A stretch of DNA of 64,000 nucleotides from Eretmocerus hayati. Taxonomy: Eukaryota > Arthropoda > Insecta > Hymenoptera > Aphelinidae. The notes beneath the pieces were generated by a model, which ran no database searches, had not been told where the DNA came from, and saw only the letters and a list, made by a program, of their open reading frames with translations. The position numbers and the translations under genes were made by a program. Positions 22,135 to 33,451 of the stretch are shown here, piece by piece (position 1 is the first letter of the stretch; every line of letters begins with the position of its first letter). The stretch covers positions 78,172,748 to 78,236,747 of the forward strand of contig CM056742.1 of assembly GCA_029851415.1 (NCBI GenBank). Reading direction: 5' to 3'.

Positions 22135-22138
22135 ACGT
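22135..22138. other. Target-site duplication ACGT, right copy
   Basis: Same four bases as 12369-12372. Removing the element would reconnect CAGCAGTACGT on the left with AAAGATACG on the right. Confidence 0.7.
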
Positions 22139-22521
22139 AAAGATACGTACCGGTCTGTGAAGCCATGCCTTACGCACTGTTGGTGACTTTACGCACAGGT
22201 CTTTACGCATTCCGTGCGCAAAAATTTCTTCACGCACGGAAAAATGTTCCTTACGCACTAACTTTACGCACATGATTTCGAAATAGTATTTTTCGATTCG
22301 AGGGAAGGAAGTTTGGTTTTGCTTTTCGAGTGATTGTTTTCGGCCCGAGCCCTGGTGAGGGTCGAAATTAGCACGAGTAAAGCAAAAAACTTCACTCCCG
22401 AGTATTGAAATACGTTTTTCGATCGACTGGGCGTAAAGTAAACGGAAACTACCGTGCGTAAAGCAGTGCTTTCAGTCGATCGAAAAAGTACTTTGCGCCC
22501 TTGTTACTTAATGTACTATAT
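22135..22521. repeat. Hairpin-rich TTACGCAC repeat at the insertion site
   Basis: The motif TTTACGCAC and its complement occur about ten times (near 22172, 22189, 22203, 22250, 22263, 22432, 22451). Two larger inverted structures are present: an imperfect one spanning about 22274-22424 (arms around TTTTGCTTT and AAAGCAAAA) and a perfect 15-bp stem, TTTTTCGATCGACTG at 22415-22429 with its complement at 22473-22487. The end (CCCTTGTTACTTAATGTACTA) matches the end of the repeat at 8287-8490. No coding capacity is seen. Confidence 0.65.
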
Positions 22522-22680
22522 CTTTCAGAATATTCCATCAGATTTTGCCTTGAATTTGATCTATAGGGGCAAAACATGAAATTAAACAATTTTTCCAATA
22601 AAACTTAAGAAATCGGGGTTGCCTCCAATCCAAGACAGAATCTGATCAAATATCCTAAAAGATTAGATCATTTCACTTCA

Positions 22681-23000
22681 AAATCATGTGACATGATATT
22701 TTTTCGATTTATTGTTGCGCTAAAGTAGAGCAAGGCAAGACGAAACAGGCGCCACGCGCGGTATCTCCATGAACAATCCATGTAATACAAAATTACCATT
22801 CCAAGCCCGTTACATGGGCAGAAAAGGTCGTAGAGGGAACTCTAGAAAGAGGAAATTGTAGGTTATGCAAAGATCTACAAGATCCCGTAAGAATTTTTGT
22901 AATCGGATCACTCCCGCTGAAGTTGTAGTTGAATGATCGAACGAGGAATTTTTCAGCTCTCCATCGTTGGCTACAGGCACTCAAAAAGGACGCAAGGAAA
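22681..23000 (+). repeat. Diverged half-copy of the 35.4-36.4 kb palindrome family
   Basis: Stretches such as CCCGTTACATGGGCAG, GATCTACAAGATCC and ATCATGTGACAT align with the right arm of the palindrome at 35391-36410 (CTCGTTACACGGGCAG, GAGCTACAAGATCC, ATCATGTGCCAT) in the same order and orientation. I found no matching second arm nearby, so it looks like a truncated or solo arm. Confidence 0.5.
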
Positions 23001-24275
23001 GTTTTAAACAGATGAATTCATAGGTTTTTTTGTGATCTTTGAGATGCTTTTTTCAAATTCCCGTGCGACCAAGTGTTATAAAAAATATAACTGTTTCAGT
23101 GACACCCTACTTGATCTATTATTTGTGAGAGGGACTGTATATGTTTGAGTTTTGATACTGAATATAGATCAGATCAGGAGTAAAAAACCCATCTTGTAGG
23201 ACTAGAAGTCAACTTTTGTCTTTCGTCTATTTTTCGGTCTCTTCCGAGCAAATTTCCGCGGATCTACTGATATACTATATAGACTCTGAATGAATTGCGA
23301 GTAAGATGGAGGCCTCACTTATTGTACTCCTTGCCTGATCACTTCAGAGGTCAAATATTAAATCGTGATCATACATTGAGCTGTATCGGGTAAAGTATGT
23401 TGTGATATAATGTTTGGTGCACGATGATTGAAAAATTGTTATGAATAATTAAGATTCAAATTTTGTTGGGGATATAGACTGGGAAAAATCGCTCTCCCGT
23501 CGTCTATTTGGCCAGTGATAATTCCACGTAGCTTTTCGGTATCGCCATCCAGTAAATTGGAAGAAACTTAAAACTAGACGGCTCGGCGCGATTGTTTTGC
23601 ATCTCTGCTATCGCCGAAAGTGATACCTGAGAGCACGAAAACTATGTATCATCGCACGCGTATTCAAATCTAGTTCCTCGAGATGGTAAGGCTCGCCTGA
23701 TTATAGGGATCTGACATGCTTGCCGGGTTGCTTGCGCACGGGCGTTTTTTTTCCAAGATGGCCGACGAAGAGAGCAGTTTTAACATTGGATGCATCGGGC
23801 CGTGATGGTAATGTTGAATTTCTAGCTCTCCCGGGTTGACTAATGTCTATCAAGCCCAAGAGTAGGAAGATCAGGTCGTTACATAAGTGTTCTGTGCCAG
23901 ACTGTGGGAGATGAGACTTCAATGGAGCCAAACCCTTATGCTACCAATGCTAAATCTGCTCTGTTACGCAGCCATTTTACCCCTGTATGCAGGCAACCCG
24001 ACATCGATATCACGTCCCTATAGCTAAGTTTTGCTTATACCAAGCATAGCCTGTCATCGTAAACGAAGTCTCAAAAGAGCTCATTTGATCGAGGAATTCC
24101 AGATATTTCGAAATCTGTTATTTGTTTACATCGTTACCTTCAGCCTTGGAACAAATTCAAGATTTATCCAATAAACTGTTTCACATGTGAGTAGCTCAGC
24201 GTCAAACGGACCTACGAACCAAAAAAGGGTAGTTTGTCAAAATTTTTCCTAAAATTTTTCATTCAATTGTATAAG
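23001..24275. other. Intergenic stretch, no gene recognised
   Basis: Only short open frames (under 80 codons). No RNA gene, tandem repeat or transposon terminus that I can support. Base composition is AT-rich, as in the rest of the island. Confidence 0.5.
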
Positions 24276-24360
24276 AGTTATTCCATGAGAAAACCATATA
24301 TGGTCAAACTTAGGGTCTCAGATTTCTTTTGGAGTGAACTTTTTCGATTTTATGGGTAAA
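24276..24360 (+). repeat. Dispersed repeat, inverted partner of 32300-32380
   Basis: The segment with TTCCATGAGAAAACC, GGTCTCAGATTTC and GAACTTTTTCGATT aligns, with roughly three-quarters identity by eye, with the reverse complement of 32300-32380 (TTCCACGAGAAAACG, GATCTCAGATTCC, TAACTTTTTCGGTT). It lies just outside the palindrome at 24531. Element type is unknown. Confidence 0.45.
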
Positions 24361-24530
24361 AATAAGATTATCCGTCACGATTAAAGAAACTCGGAAATTT
24401 TCGTTCGGACCCTGGTACACAATTCAGAATCATGTATTCAACTTTTCTTCACAAAATTCTCGTATCTTTTTCACGGTTTAGCCCATGGGGAAGGTGAGCA
24501 AACCACCGATCGAAATCATCTCTATTATAA

Positions 24531-25263
24531 ACAATCTTTTACCGAAGGTGTGTATATAATGTTACCGGTGGGTAGCAAAAAAATTGTAAATTTTATTCGT
24601 GCATTTGAAATTTTTTGTAAACCCTCGTGGTTCTTGTAACTCTTCCGCAAAGTATGGCATTTTAGTGTAACGCTAGACGTGTAATGATTAGTCATCTTCT
24701 GCTGTACAGTTTCGCGTACGCGACGCTGGAACTCACGCGTGCGAGAATCTCTGTCCGGCAGGGGCCGGATTACGAACAAGCGAGCGAGCACCTCGAGCGA
24801 CGCGAGCGCGCGACACGAGCCCAAGCGCGAGGAACGAGCGACCGAGCGACGAAGCGCGCGACCCACACGTACCCCCACTCCACCTCCCCGGTGTAAAAGG
24901 TATAGGGGCCGGTATAGTGGGAGTACTCGTGGTTCGCGTGCTCCATCGTTCGGTCGCTCGTTTTTCGCGCTTGGGCTCGTGTCGCGCGCTCGCGTCGCTC
25001 GAGGTGCTCGCTCGCTTGCTCATAATCCGGCCCTTGCCGGTCAGAGATTCTCGCACGCGTGAGGTCCAGCCTCGCGTACGCGAGACTGTACAGCAGAAGA
25101 TGACTAATCATCACACGTCTAGCGTTACACTAAAATGCCATACTTTGCGGAAGAGTTACAAGAACCACGAGAGTTTACAAAAAATTTCAAATGTACGAAT
25201 AAAATTCACAATTTTTTGCTACACCCCGGTGATCGTATGTACACACCTTCTGTAACAGATTGT
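24531..25263. mobile_element. Foldback/MITE-like element, ~350-bp terminal inverted repeats (palindrome 1)
   Basis: The left end (ACAATCTTTTACCGAAGG) and the reverse complement of the right end (ACAATCTGTTACAGAAGG) begin an inverted repeat that continues for about 350 bp to a short centre near 24890-24915. Arms differ by scattered substitutions and small indels. The inner ~150 bp of each arm is GC-rich with many CG dinucleotides (GAGCGACGCGAGCGCGCGAC). No clear target duplication or transposase is seen. Four open frames of about 107-117 codons pair as mirror images across the axis and are a consequence of the palindrome. Confidence 0.85.
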
Positions 25264-26112
25264 ATGAACGATCCCGTGGGAGTAATTCTTTTCAAAAAGC
25301 TATTTTTTGATTCATTGAAAAAAACATTCTTTCATGTGAAAACTTGTGTTCGTCACTAATGAAATTCTTCAATCTGCATGTCTTCTCATTGAGTTGTTTT
25401 CTGAGCGCTTTTCTGATTCCAATGACAGGAAACCTCAATTTACCGCCCATGAGCGCGAGATTTTGAGATTCCAAAACCAATCATCTTGAGAAGCTGTGAA
25501 AATGATCTTTTAAGCGACCGCCCGTTGAGTTCGATTTCATCAACTAGAACCGGAGTTGCAATCTCTATGAATGCAGCGCCCAAATCATGAAAAACGATCT
25601 GAGTGAAAATATGAAGGCTTCCAGGTAATGGATGCGCGCCCAAAATTTTTCGGTAAAAATTACGGGCACAGTTAGGGTAATCGTGGAGCGTCCGACATTT
25701 CAGCCTACTTATTGCGGATAAGTGTCGAGAAAAATTAACTATTGTTTCTGATAAATTTTATTTCACGTCAGAAGTTGTAACGAATTTGGTGGAGAAGTGC
25801 GGTGAATTTGAGTGAATTTTGCGGGCACTTGTAGGGTCATTCTTACCCTACCAGTATAAAGAAAGCTGCGTGCGACTGCGCGCGCCACGAGCTCGCCAGC
25901 TCGGCATTTCATCTAACCTCACAAAAACTTCGGTATAGAAGTACATCATTTGACTCGTTCTGATGAAGATGCCTGAATTCTGAACCAAGGCCGAAGCATA
26001 CGAACTGATAAAACTGTTTAAGATTTGCTAAGTCATATTCATTCTTACTCCTGGTGATATCAATATTCATCAGAGCAATATCGCTGTAAGTGGCATGGGA
26101 GAGAGCATCTTT
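25264..26112. other. Intergenic stretch with GGGTAAT-type fragments
   Basis: No gene recognised. Near 25655-25860 there are fragments similar to the MITE-like element at 26113-26218 (for example AAAAATTACGGGCAC, TTAGGGTAATC, CTTGTAGGGTCATTC, TTACCCTACCAGTA), which suggests an older relative of that element spread over about 200 bp. Confidence 0.4.
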
Positions 26113-26218
26113 CTGGTACAAAGAAAAATTACCCTACATGACCGTAAGAATTGGCACTCCTAGGTGGCGCGTACATGCCCACGATTGCGGGCATGTAGGG
26201 TAATTTTTCCTGTACCAG
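26113..26218. mobile_element. Short MITE-like element, 106 bp
   Basis: The outer arms CTGGTACA (26113-26120) and TGTACCAG (26211-26218) pair perfectly. After a small internal mismatch, AAAAATTACCCTACATG (26124-26140) pairs perfectly with CATGTAGGGTAATTTTT (26192-26208). A further CATGCCC/GGGCATG pair lies inside near the right end. Compact terminal inverted repeats without coding sequence are typical of MITEs. No obvious target duplication flanks it. Confidence 0.6.
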
Positions 26219-26654
26219 GCTCGTAATCTTCATCGAAAAATTCTGTGCCTGTGGAGTGAATACGGGGTTTCACGCCGAGCTGCTTCTGGTTGTGGCTGAC
26301 TGAAATCACAGTAACCTTGGTTTATATCAACGGATTCAAGGTAAACAAGTGCTCCTTCCGAATGAAATATCCTCAGTTCTCGAAAAAATTTGTTTTGGGA
26401 TCTTCAAATCCCGGGCATGAACAGAAAATTCAGGTTTTCTATCGTTGAAATTCAAGAGATGCCCAAAGAATAGCTTAAAACCCAGGAATGCAGAGAGAAA
26501 ATATTGTATCCGTGGCGAACACATACTTTCACATGGAAATATGTACTTTTGAATCCCAGAGTTATAGCTTTTTGGGGGAAAACTGGAGGATACTTGCCAC
26601 AGAATTATCCGTATATGATGAAGGTTTATGAGAACCGGGATTTCTTAATACATT

Positions 26655-26975
26655 ATGCGACAAGGGCCGGAAGTGACCCATCGCGGCCCGGTCATAGACA
26701 TAGAAGCATAGACTGCTGGTCCCCTATACTTCCTGGTGACGCCGAGAACCGTGAGTGTGAGAAAAAAGCACGCTCCAAGGCTCGCGCTCTGATTTTTCGG
26801 ACCATCTCCGCCACCTCCGCCTTTTTTGCGCGGCTGTCAATAACATCAGTTCTTCTAGCCCAATAATTTCCAAAGCAATGCCAGAATCTCGCACGATGAC
26901 GGCAGTACTGCATAAGTAATTAGATTCGTAGAGTTACAGTTCTTAATGTTCTCATTGGAACAATTAAACACGAGC
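26655..26975 (-). repeat. Dispersed repeat copy A
   Basis: Its reverse complement aligns with 29425-29735: shared runs include TTGCCGTCAT / CTGCCGTCAT, GGCATTGCTTTGGAAATTA, and the segment around CTTCTATGTCTATG. Order is conserved across about 300 bp with moderate divergence. I see no terminal structure that identifies the element class. Confidence 0.65.
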
Positions 26976-28040
26976 CCGTCATTTTCTGAGTCATCCTTCC
27001 GAGGAAGCATCTTGGAGGGATTCGGGGTGTCCAAACTGACAAGTTTCCAACGATTTCTATCATCTAGTCGAGACGGAATTTCGATGAAATCGGTTCAAAT
27101 ATGATTAATCTGGAATTTCTGGTGAGAATTTTGATTTTTTCAGGAGTTTGAGTTCTGTAGAGATCAAATAGATATTTGGTATTGACCAATCGATAGTTTA
27201 TGCAGGGGCAAGTATATTTCAGGAAGGAGGTATTCATTAGTTTTGAAATTCATTATTACTAAAGATATTTATGTATTAAAAGACGAAATTTGATCAATTT
27301 TGCTCTCGAAAGCCCATGAACCAAATTTGAGTGGGAGGAGAGAGCTGCCAAACCACCGGTCTCATCTTTGAGTGATACGCTACAACTTATGGGGAGGCAA
27401 AAATCAAACGATGGAGTGTGAAAAAGGAAGCTTACAGGAAGAAAAACATACACACACATGCAGAGAGTGAGCGAATTGAGTCGCTCATTGGTTCAGGGAG
27501 CCACAAGGGAAGAAATTGTCACCAATCGATAGATTATGGCGAGAGGAGTAAAAAGATATAGATCTTATCCAGATGGAAGGAGATTCTTAGAGGAAAATAT
27601 TGGTTTGAATGGGAAATTGAGCAGAAAATTTGAGTGCCAAAAACGACCCTTTCTCTTAAGAGAGAACAACAAGAGGCCGCCGCATACCTTGAGCCTCACG
27701 GCCACCGATGATGTTCGTTGGAGTGACCTCGGAGGGGCCATCAGCACATGTATGAGTGTTGGGCCACAAAACTCATATGATTAATACCGTGGATATTTTG
27801 GAATGATAAGTGCCTGCTCATGTATGGACCCTAAAAAAGCTTAAAAAAAACCGGGAAAGGTCATTTTCGACTCATTTTTTGGTTCTTTTTTTGGCGCAAT
27901 CGTTAGTTTTTTGATCCAGGGCTACCCAAAGAAAATAATTATCATAAAAGAGGTAAAAATGTCAATTCCGTGCCCTGTAGTTTTCAATCATTGCGACCTT
28001 TGTGAGTGTGAAACATCGCAGTGGAGCTCACTTGGGATTT
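26976..28040. other. Intergenic stretch, no gene recognised
   Basis: Short open frames only, up to 82 codons (27536-27784, plus strand), without a recognisable domain. No RNA gene or repeat that I can support. Confidence 0.5.
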
Positions 28041-28053
28041 GGGGGGGGGGGGG
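28041..28053 (+). repeat. Homopolymer (G)13
   Basis: Thirteen consecutive G bases following GGGATTT. It is isolated from the satellite arrays and has no satellite sequence beside it. Confidence 0.9.
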
Positions 28054-29424
28054 CGAACTTATCAAACATGATGCTATAAAGCACCAAATAGCACCGCTAT
28101 AAGGGCCCAGAGCCCACTTTTTGTGGACGTGACGAGCAGGTACATTTTGTGGCGCAGTTTCACTCAAAATTTTACTCGCTAAGTTTCCCTCGATAAAAGT
28201 GTCTTGCCTCATTCCAGGCTTTCCTGTACCAATTTATTCTCAAAGATAATCGTGGGGCGGAACTTTTCGATGCCTCGAGGTTTCGAAAAAATTGACATTT
28301 ATACTTTGCGGAGCGCTTTCCCGCCAAAATCTGGTTTTGCTATATTTTTTGGTCAGTTAGGTGCCCTACACTTTTAAAAAACTTCGAGGTGAAAATAGCT
28401 AGTGAGATTGTACATTCACAGTGCTGAGTTTGGTTATTTTACAATAAAGTGCGTCAATTTAACGGTGGCTTGTAAATTTACAGTGCTCAGCACAGGAAAT
28501 TTTGGGACACCATGCTGAGCATCTTGAATTTACGTGAAAGAGGCTTGTAAATTTTCCGTCCCCGACTTGTGAATTTCATTAGAATGCGCGTGCGTGAGTT
28601 CCAGCATCGCGGTGTCACATCCGTCTGATGGAAGTTTCGATCAAGAGCAGCAGCAGGTTTGGAGCAGACAGCAGACCGGGTTGAGTCGGAGAGGTCGGCT
28701 TCGGCCAATTTTCGTGATTTTTCATCTCTCGAAGGATGCTGCTTCAAAGTTTTGGTGATCGTGTATCGTGCCGGCAGCGAGGAAAGGCCTCGACACGACT
28801 CCTTTATCAGATTGAGAATATTCGTGTCAATACTGTGTATAGATTATCCTCAATAAAATTGATGCGTCTTGGAATAACAAGCATCCCTCGTTTCATTCGA
28901 TGTATAGCACCCATTAATTTGTATCACTTAAATTGAAATGACAACAACTTGGCATTTGAGAGAGCGACAGTGATGAATAATGATAAATAGAAGGGACGGC
29001 ATCGCGATCTCCCAAACAAATGCACTATCCGTTCCGCCGGTAAGGAAATTTACATGCGCGATTGTTCTCTTCTGGGCTTGTAAATTTTTTCACAGTGTAC
29101 TAGTGCGACCCTTGAAGGCGAGATTACGGAGGCCCTGGTCATGGCCAAATGAAAACCCCAAAACCTCAAGACCGTAGCGGAAACTGTTAGGCAGTGAGAT
29201 GAATTGTAGTGCCAAATGTCAGGTTCCGTGCCCACTACCGCGTTATCCTTGTTATACTTGTGGTACCCATGAGTGTAAATTCATCCATTCGTGCGCGCGT
29301 TACTTTGTGGTTCATATATCTCAAGAAATTGGAAAATTCATCTTAGAACCCTTGGAAGTGAGATTTCGGTTTGGCACATTTTCGATCCTTGAATATCAAA
29401 ATATCCACGGAACTACTAATATTT
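28054..29424. other. Intergenic stretch with recurring TTGTAAATTT motif
   Basis: No gene recognised. The motif CTTGTAAATTT recurs near 28470, 28550 and 29078, sometimes followed by ACAGTG or CACAGTG, which suggests remnants of one short repeat. Open frames are under 90 codons and overlap on both strands. Confidence 0.4.
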
Positions 29425-29735
29425 GAGTTGATTGATTGTTTCAATGGGGATATCAAGAACTGTAACAGGACGAGTATAATTTTTGATGCAGTATTGCCGT
29501 CATCCTGCAGGATTTTGGCATTGCTTTGGAAATTATTGGGTTAGAAAAACCAATGTCATTGTTCAGCCGCGCCAGCGGTGTCGGTGGCCGGGAGAGGCCC
29601 GACCAATCCGAGCGCGAGCCTTGGAGCATGTTTTCGCTCTCACATTCACGGGTCTCGGGATCAACACGAGATATGCGGGACCAACAGGATATGCTTCTAT
29701 GTCTATGGGCCCGGGTAGGTTGCCGCACGAGCCAG
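29425..29735 (+). repeat. Dispersed repeat copy B
   Basis: Inverted relative of copy A (26655-26975). Its right end runs into the left arm of the palindrome at 29710-30875, so either the two belong to one larger element or one inserted beside the other. Confidence 0.6.
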
Positions 29736-30875
29736 TACAGCGTTGGCATTCAATAGTGGACGCGCAACAATGCAGCTAAGTTCAGAGTTCGCCTCCGATG
29801 TTCACGCTGTTCTTCTGCTAAAACGACGATGATGCAGAAAAGTACTTGCTCATTGCACCAGCGTTTTTTATCTTTCGTGAATTCGAATATATGGCTGATC
29901 AAGATGAAAAATTTCCGGGATCAATTACTTGCCGGCGAGAGGATATCGCACCACTAGAGTATGATATCTATACAATAGTAAAAAATATACACCAACCAAG
30001 CAGATAGATAAGTCTACCGATCTTACTCTGAAGAATAAAACTTGCTCTAGCATGCCGCAGTGATATAAAAAAACTCTGATTTGTCTGAATGAAACGTATT
30101 TCGGCCAAAGAGATTATATACCAAATTTAAGCTCATTCAGTGGTGTAAAGATTTCACATCTATCAGAGGTCCTTTGAAGTGAGTCAAAGTTTTCGGAAAA
30201 ATGTCAGGGAAAATGTAAATCAGGTACGATTACCTTACAATTTCTGTTCATTTACATTACTGAATATACAGTTCTTAATAATCATATCAATGACTGTTAA
30301 TATGTTATTAACATATTGAGAATAATTATCAATATTCATTTGCCAGCCAAGGATGAGTAGTTCATATCTTATTATGTCTCATGGTAGAAATTTCTAAGAC
30401 GGAGTTTACATAAATATTCCCAGATTTCAAAATATTCCAAATTGATGTTTTTCATTTGAATGGATGAGCTCTTCTAATTTTACTGCAGCATACCATCAGA
30501 GCAAGTTTTATTTTCCAGAGTAGAATCGCGAGACTTATCCATCTGCTTGGTTGGTGTATTTTTCCACTATTGTATAGATATCATACTTTATTAGTGGTGC
30601 GATATTCTTTCGACGGCAAGCAATCGATCCCGGAGATCTTTCATCTTGATCAGCCATATATTCAAATTCACGAAAGATAAAAAACGCCGGCGCAATGAGG
30701 AAGTGCTCTTCTGCTTCGTCATCGTTTGCGACAGTTTGCGAACAATAATAATCACTAGCAGAAGAACAGCGCGAACATCGGAGGCAAGTTCGGAACCTGA
30801 ACATAGTTGCATTGTTGCGCGTTCACTATCGAATGCCAACGCTGAGCCAGTAGGCAAGGATGGCATACCCGCGGG
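29710..30875. mobile_element. Long imperfect palindrome 2, arms ~375-410 bp
   Basis: The left arm 29710-30085 is matched in reverse complement by 30465-30875. Shared runs include GCGTTGGCATTC, CGCGCAACAATGC, CTGTTCTTCTGCTA, ATCTTTCGTGAATT and GATATCTATACAATA. Small indels separate the arms and the middle ~380 bp does not pair clearly. A protein frame is partly preserved in both arms (see 30535-30804). No transposase was recognised. Confidence 0.8.
30535..30804 (-). pseudogene. Conserved open frame in both arms of palindrome 2
   Basis: An 89-codon frame whose C-terminal ~60 residues have a close relative in the left arm of the same palindrome (near 29835-30006, plus strand), with the block IAPAFFIFREFEYMADQDE identical in both. 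Upstream, the left-arm copy has lost about 26 bases and changes frame. Conservation of the protein sequence in both arms hints that the arms derive from a once-coding element or gene exon. I recognise no family and there is no evidence that it is expressed. Confidence 0.35.
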
Positions 30876-30961
30876 CGAGATAGGTTATTTTCGTACTGAG
30901 GTGCGTGCACTGTTTTCCGGTGACTCTTGTATTGAAGTTCTATGCTTTCCGACACGATGTC

Positions 30962-32043
30962 GGGGCAAAATGCTGCTTTGCCGCACCGGTTAGAAATCGT
31001 CGGAGCATGCAATGTAGTGGCGGGCGCACTGTTGTTTGAGAAATTGTCGGGACGCGAATTCAGGCCGATCAATTCGCTGCCGTTACTCACTAGACTCAGA
31101 TCAAAACGCGGCTCGGTTACGCAAACAAAAATTTCGTCTGCTTTGTTATGAACACGTTATAGCAGTCATCGCATTACATAGGATAATATTCAACTGAAAC
31201 CTTCGATTCTCATTGCGATCCGGTGGAGTTGATGAATCGCCGAAAGTAAAGCCCATCAAAAACGAGTAATGCTCTGTGGCGTGCTCAGAATCAAAGGTCG
31301 ATAAACTCGAGCTAACGAATGAACGCATCGAATCTTCATTACGCTACGCTGCTGCAATCCCTTGTACCATTCATTTAGTAATATTCGTTCAATCATAAAT
31401 CGTATCTACTGCAGCGCAAAATTGAAGCTGTAAGGCCTGCTCGAATATTTGATAGATATAGGATTCGAGCCGAATGTCACATGAAAAAACGTGTGATATG
31501 ATTGCGAATTGCTCTCGGAATTTTATTCATCACTCAAAAATCCTAAGAAATCTCACTCTAACCAAAGAGGAAACTTGATTTCCACAAGCTCAACAGATTG
31601 CCAGAAAGATCAGAGAATGAAAGGATGGGGGCAGGTTTCCAAATTCTCAAATCGTGAATCACGTCGAATCTCTGAATAATTGGTGAGAAAAATACAGCAG
31701 GTTCGCGTGATAAAGATCCGCTGTGCTTATTTGGCAGCTCGAATTTATCGAATTTTATTTTGATCACAGAGCATCACTCGCGACAGGTCTCATTATCGGG
31801 GATTGAGGAATTCCACCAAATCGCAATCAAAATCGAAGGCTTCAGTTAAAGATTTTTCGATGTGATGTTATGATCCTCGCAACGTGTTCATAACAAAGCA
31901 GACGAAAATACCGCGCGCGTTACCGAGCTCCGTTTTGATCCGTGTGAAGTGATTAACGGCAGTGAATTGCTCGGCCCGAATTGGCGTCCCAAGAAGTTCT
32001 CAAACAACACTGCCTGGGTGGCATTGCGGTATTTTCTGCCCCG
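30962..32043. mobile_element. Long imperfect palindrome 3, arms ~400-450 bp
   Basis: The left arm 30962-31410 is matched in reverse complement by 31640-32043. Shared runs include CACTGTTGTTTGAGAA (with one change), TCGTCTGCTTTGTTATGAA, GATGCTCTGTG / AATGCTCTGTG, and AACTCGAGCT / AATTCGAGCT. The left arm carries an extra ~35 bases near 30990. Arms are diverged by roughly a fifth to a quarter, so the structure is old. No coding capacity or target duplication is seen. Confidence 0.75.
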
Positions 32044-32299
32044 TGATCGGGGCGGAATTAATGGGCTTTCGATGTCAGTGTGCTGGAAAAACTATTTTTT
32101 ATAGGTATTTTGCGCACCTTTGAGATGCGCCGAATCGCGTCCCTGCATCTAAAGTTATGTTTAAGCTGTAACAATTTGAGTGTGAAAAAGTTACGAAAAT
32201 TCTGTACGTAACATGTTAAGAACATAATGTTGATTTATGTCCCTAGGTCTCAAAAAAAATTTACAGTCTCTTGATGGTCACAGATGTTCATCTTCAAAG

Positions 32300-32380
32300 C
32301 TATAGAACCGAAAAAGTTAACTTGGAAAGGAATCTGAGATCCCAACTGTCGACAATCTATCGTTTTCTCGTGGAATCACT
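32300..32380 (-). repeat. Dispersed repeat, inverted partner of 24276-24360
   Basis: See the partner for the matching segments. The similarity is moderate and may extend over a few hundred bases on either side, but the edges cannot be set by eye. Confidence 0.45.
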
Positions 32381-33451
32381 CATATGGTACGAAATATGAA
32401 GTTTCTATGACCTATGGTGCTCCCAAAGACATTTCTCATCTATCTCGAACGTATTGAACCATATTCTGAATCATCTGCAACAAGAAGAGTTGGGTTAATT
32501 TTTTCAATAGAATGCATATTTATCGAATCCGATCTGAGAGACGAAGACACGGGTCGCAGCATTCGCTAGGCCTCGGAAAAAACTAGAGAAAGAAGTGATG
32601 TGGGGTTTATTTTGAGATAATAAACGGTTCCATCGTGCAGAATATTGAGATACAGAAGACAATCCAATTCTCAAAAGCCCATGTTGATATATCTCTGACA
32701 GTTGGATATACTATGTGAGAGTGTGTTCAATATGGAGAGAATAGTCTTGTATCCTCATTTGCGTCCTACAATCTATTCATGATAAGGGCTGCTTTGGATC
32801 AAAACGGTCCCACAAGACCATTTTGTCGGAAATCGAGTTCTCAATGAGGAACGATAGAAAATACATGTGAAACACAAATGCACGACTCCGGGAGTGAAAA
32901 ATGCACTATAAAGCATCTCCAGTGCCACGACCGTTTTCGACGGACAAAACGCTCGACCTTTCTCCGGATCAGATTAGTATAAGTCGTTGTTCGCGCTCGA
33001 AAATATCGATTCCGGCCTTTCACATTCATTTGTCGTGATTTTGTCCGTAGTTAGAGGTTGTAGTATTTCTTAGAGACTACAAGTCAGGATTGTTATGTTG
33101 TCCAAAAGATTGCATCGAGTCATTTGGACGTTGGCGAGCCGAAGTCCGGTCACCTCGTTTCACGCATTTGAGCACTAGGGGAACCTATCAGGATGAACGA
33201 ACACGGCATGGTAATCCATGGGCCTCGGATCTTTCTCTCTTGAAGTTTGTTTTTCTCTACTCTTGTTGTCATTGATAGAATCAAGTCGGCTATTCAAGGT
33301 TCTATCGGCATAGTCACGAGAGCGATCGGCACTGACAAGGGGGGACCACGGGGTCCGGGTCGCCAATCATCCCAAGAATTTGTTCACAGTTAAAATGAGG
33401 AATCTAGAATAACTGTCGAATGGGCCTACTGTCCAGAGCTATACTCATATA
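32381..33451. other. Intergenic stretch, no gene recognised
   Basis: Short frames only (about 63 codons or fewer). No repeat, tRNA or regulatory site that I can support. Confidence 0.5.

Noticed and set aside
24525..25255. Several 107-117-codon frames with similar sequences on opposite strands
   Set aside because: They mirror one another across the axis of the palindrome at 24531-25263 and are explained by it.
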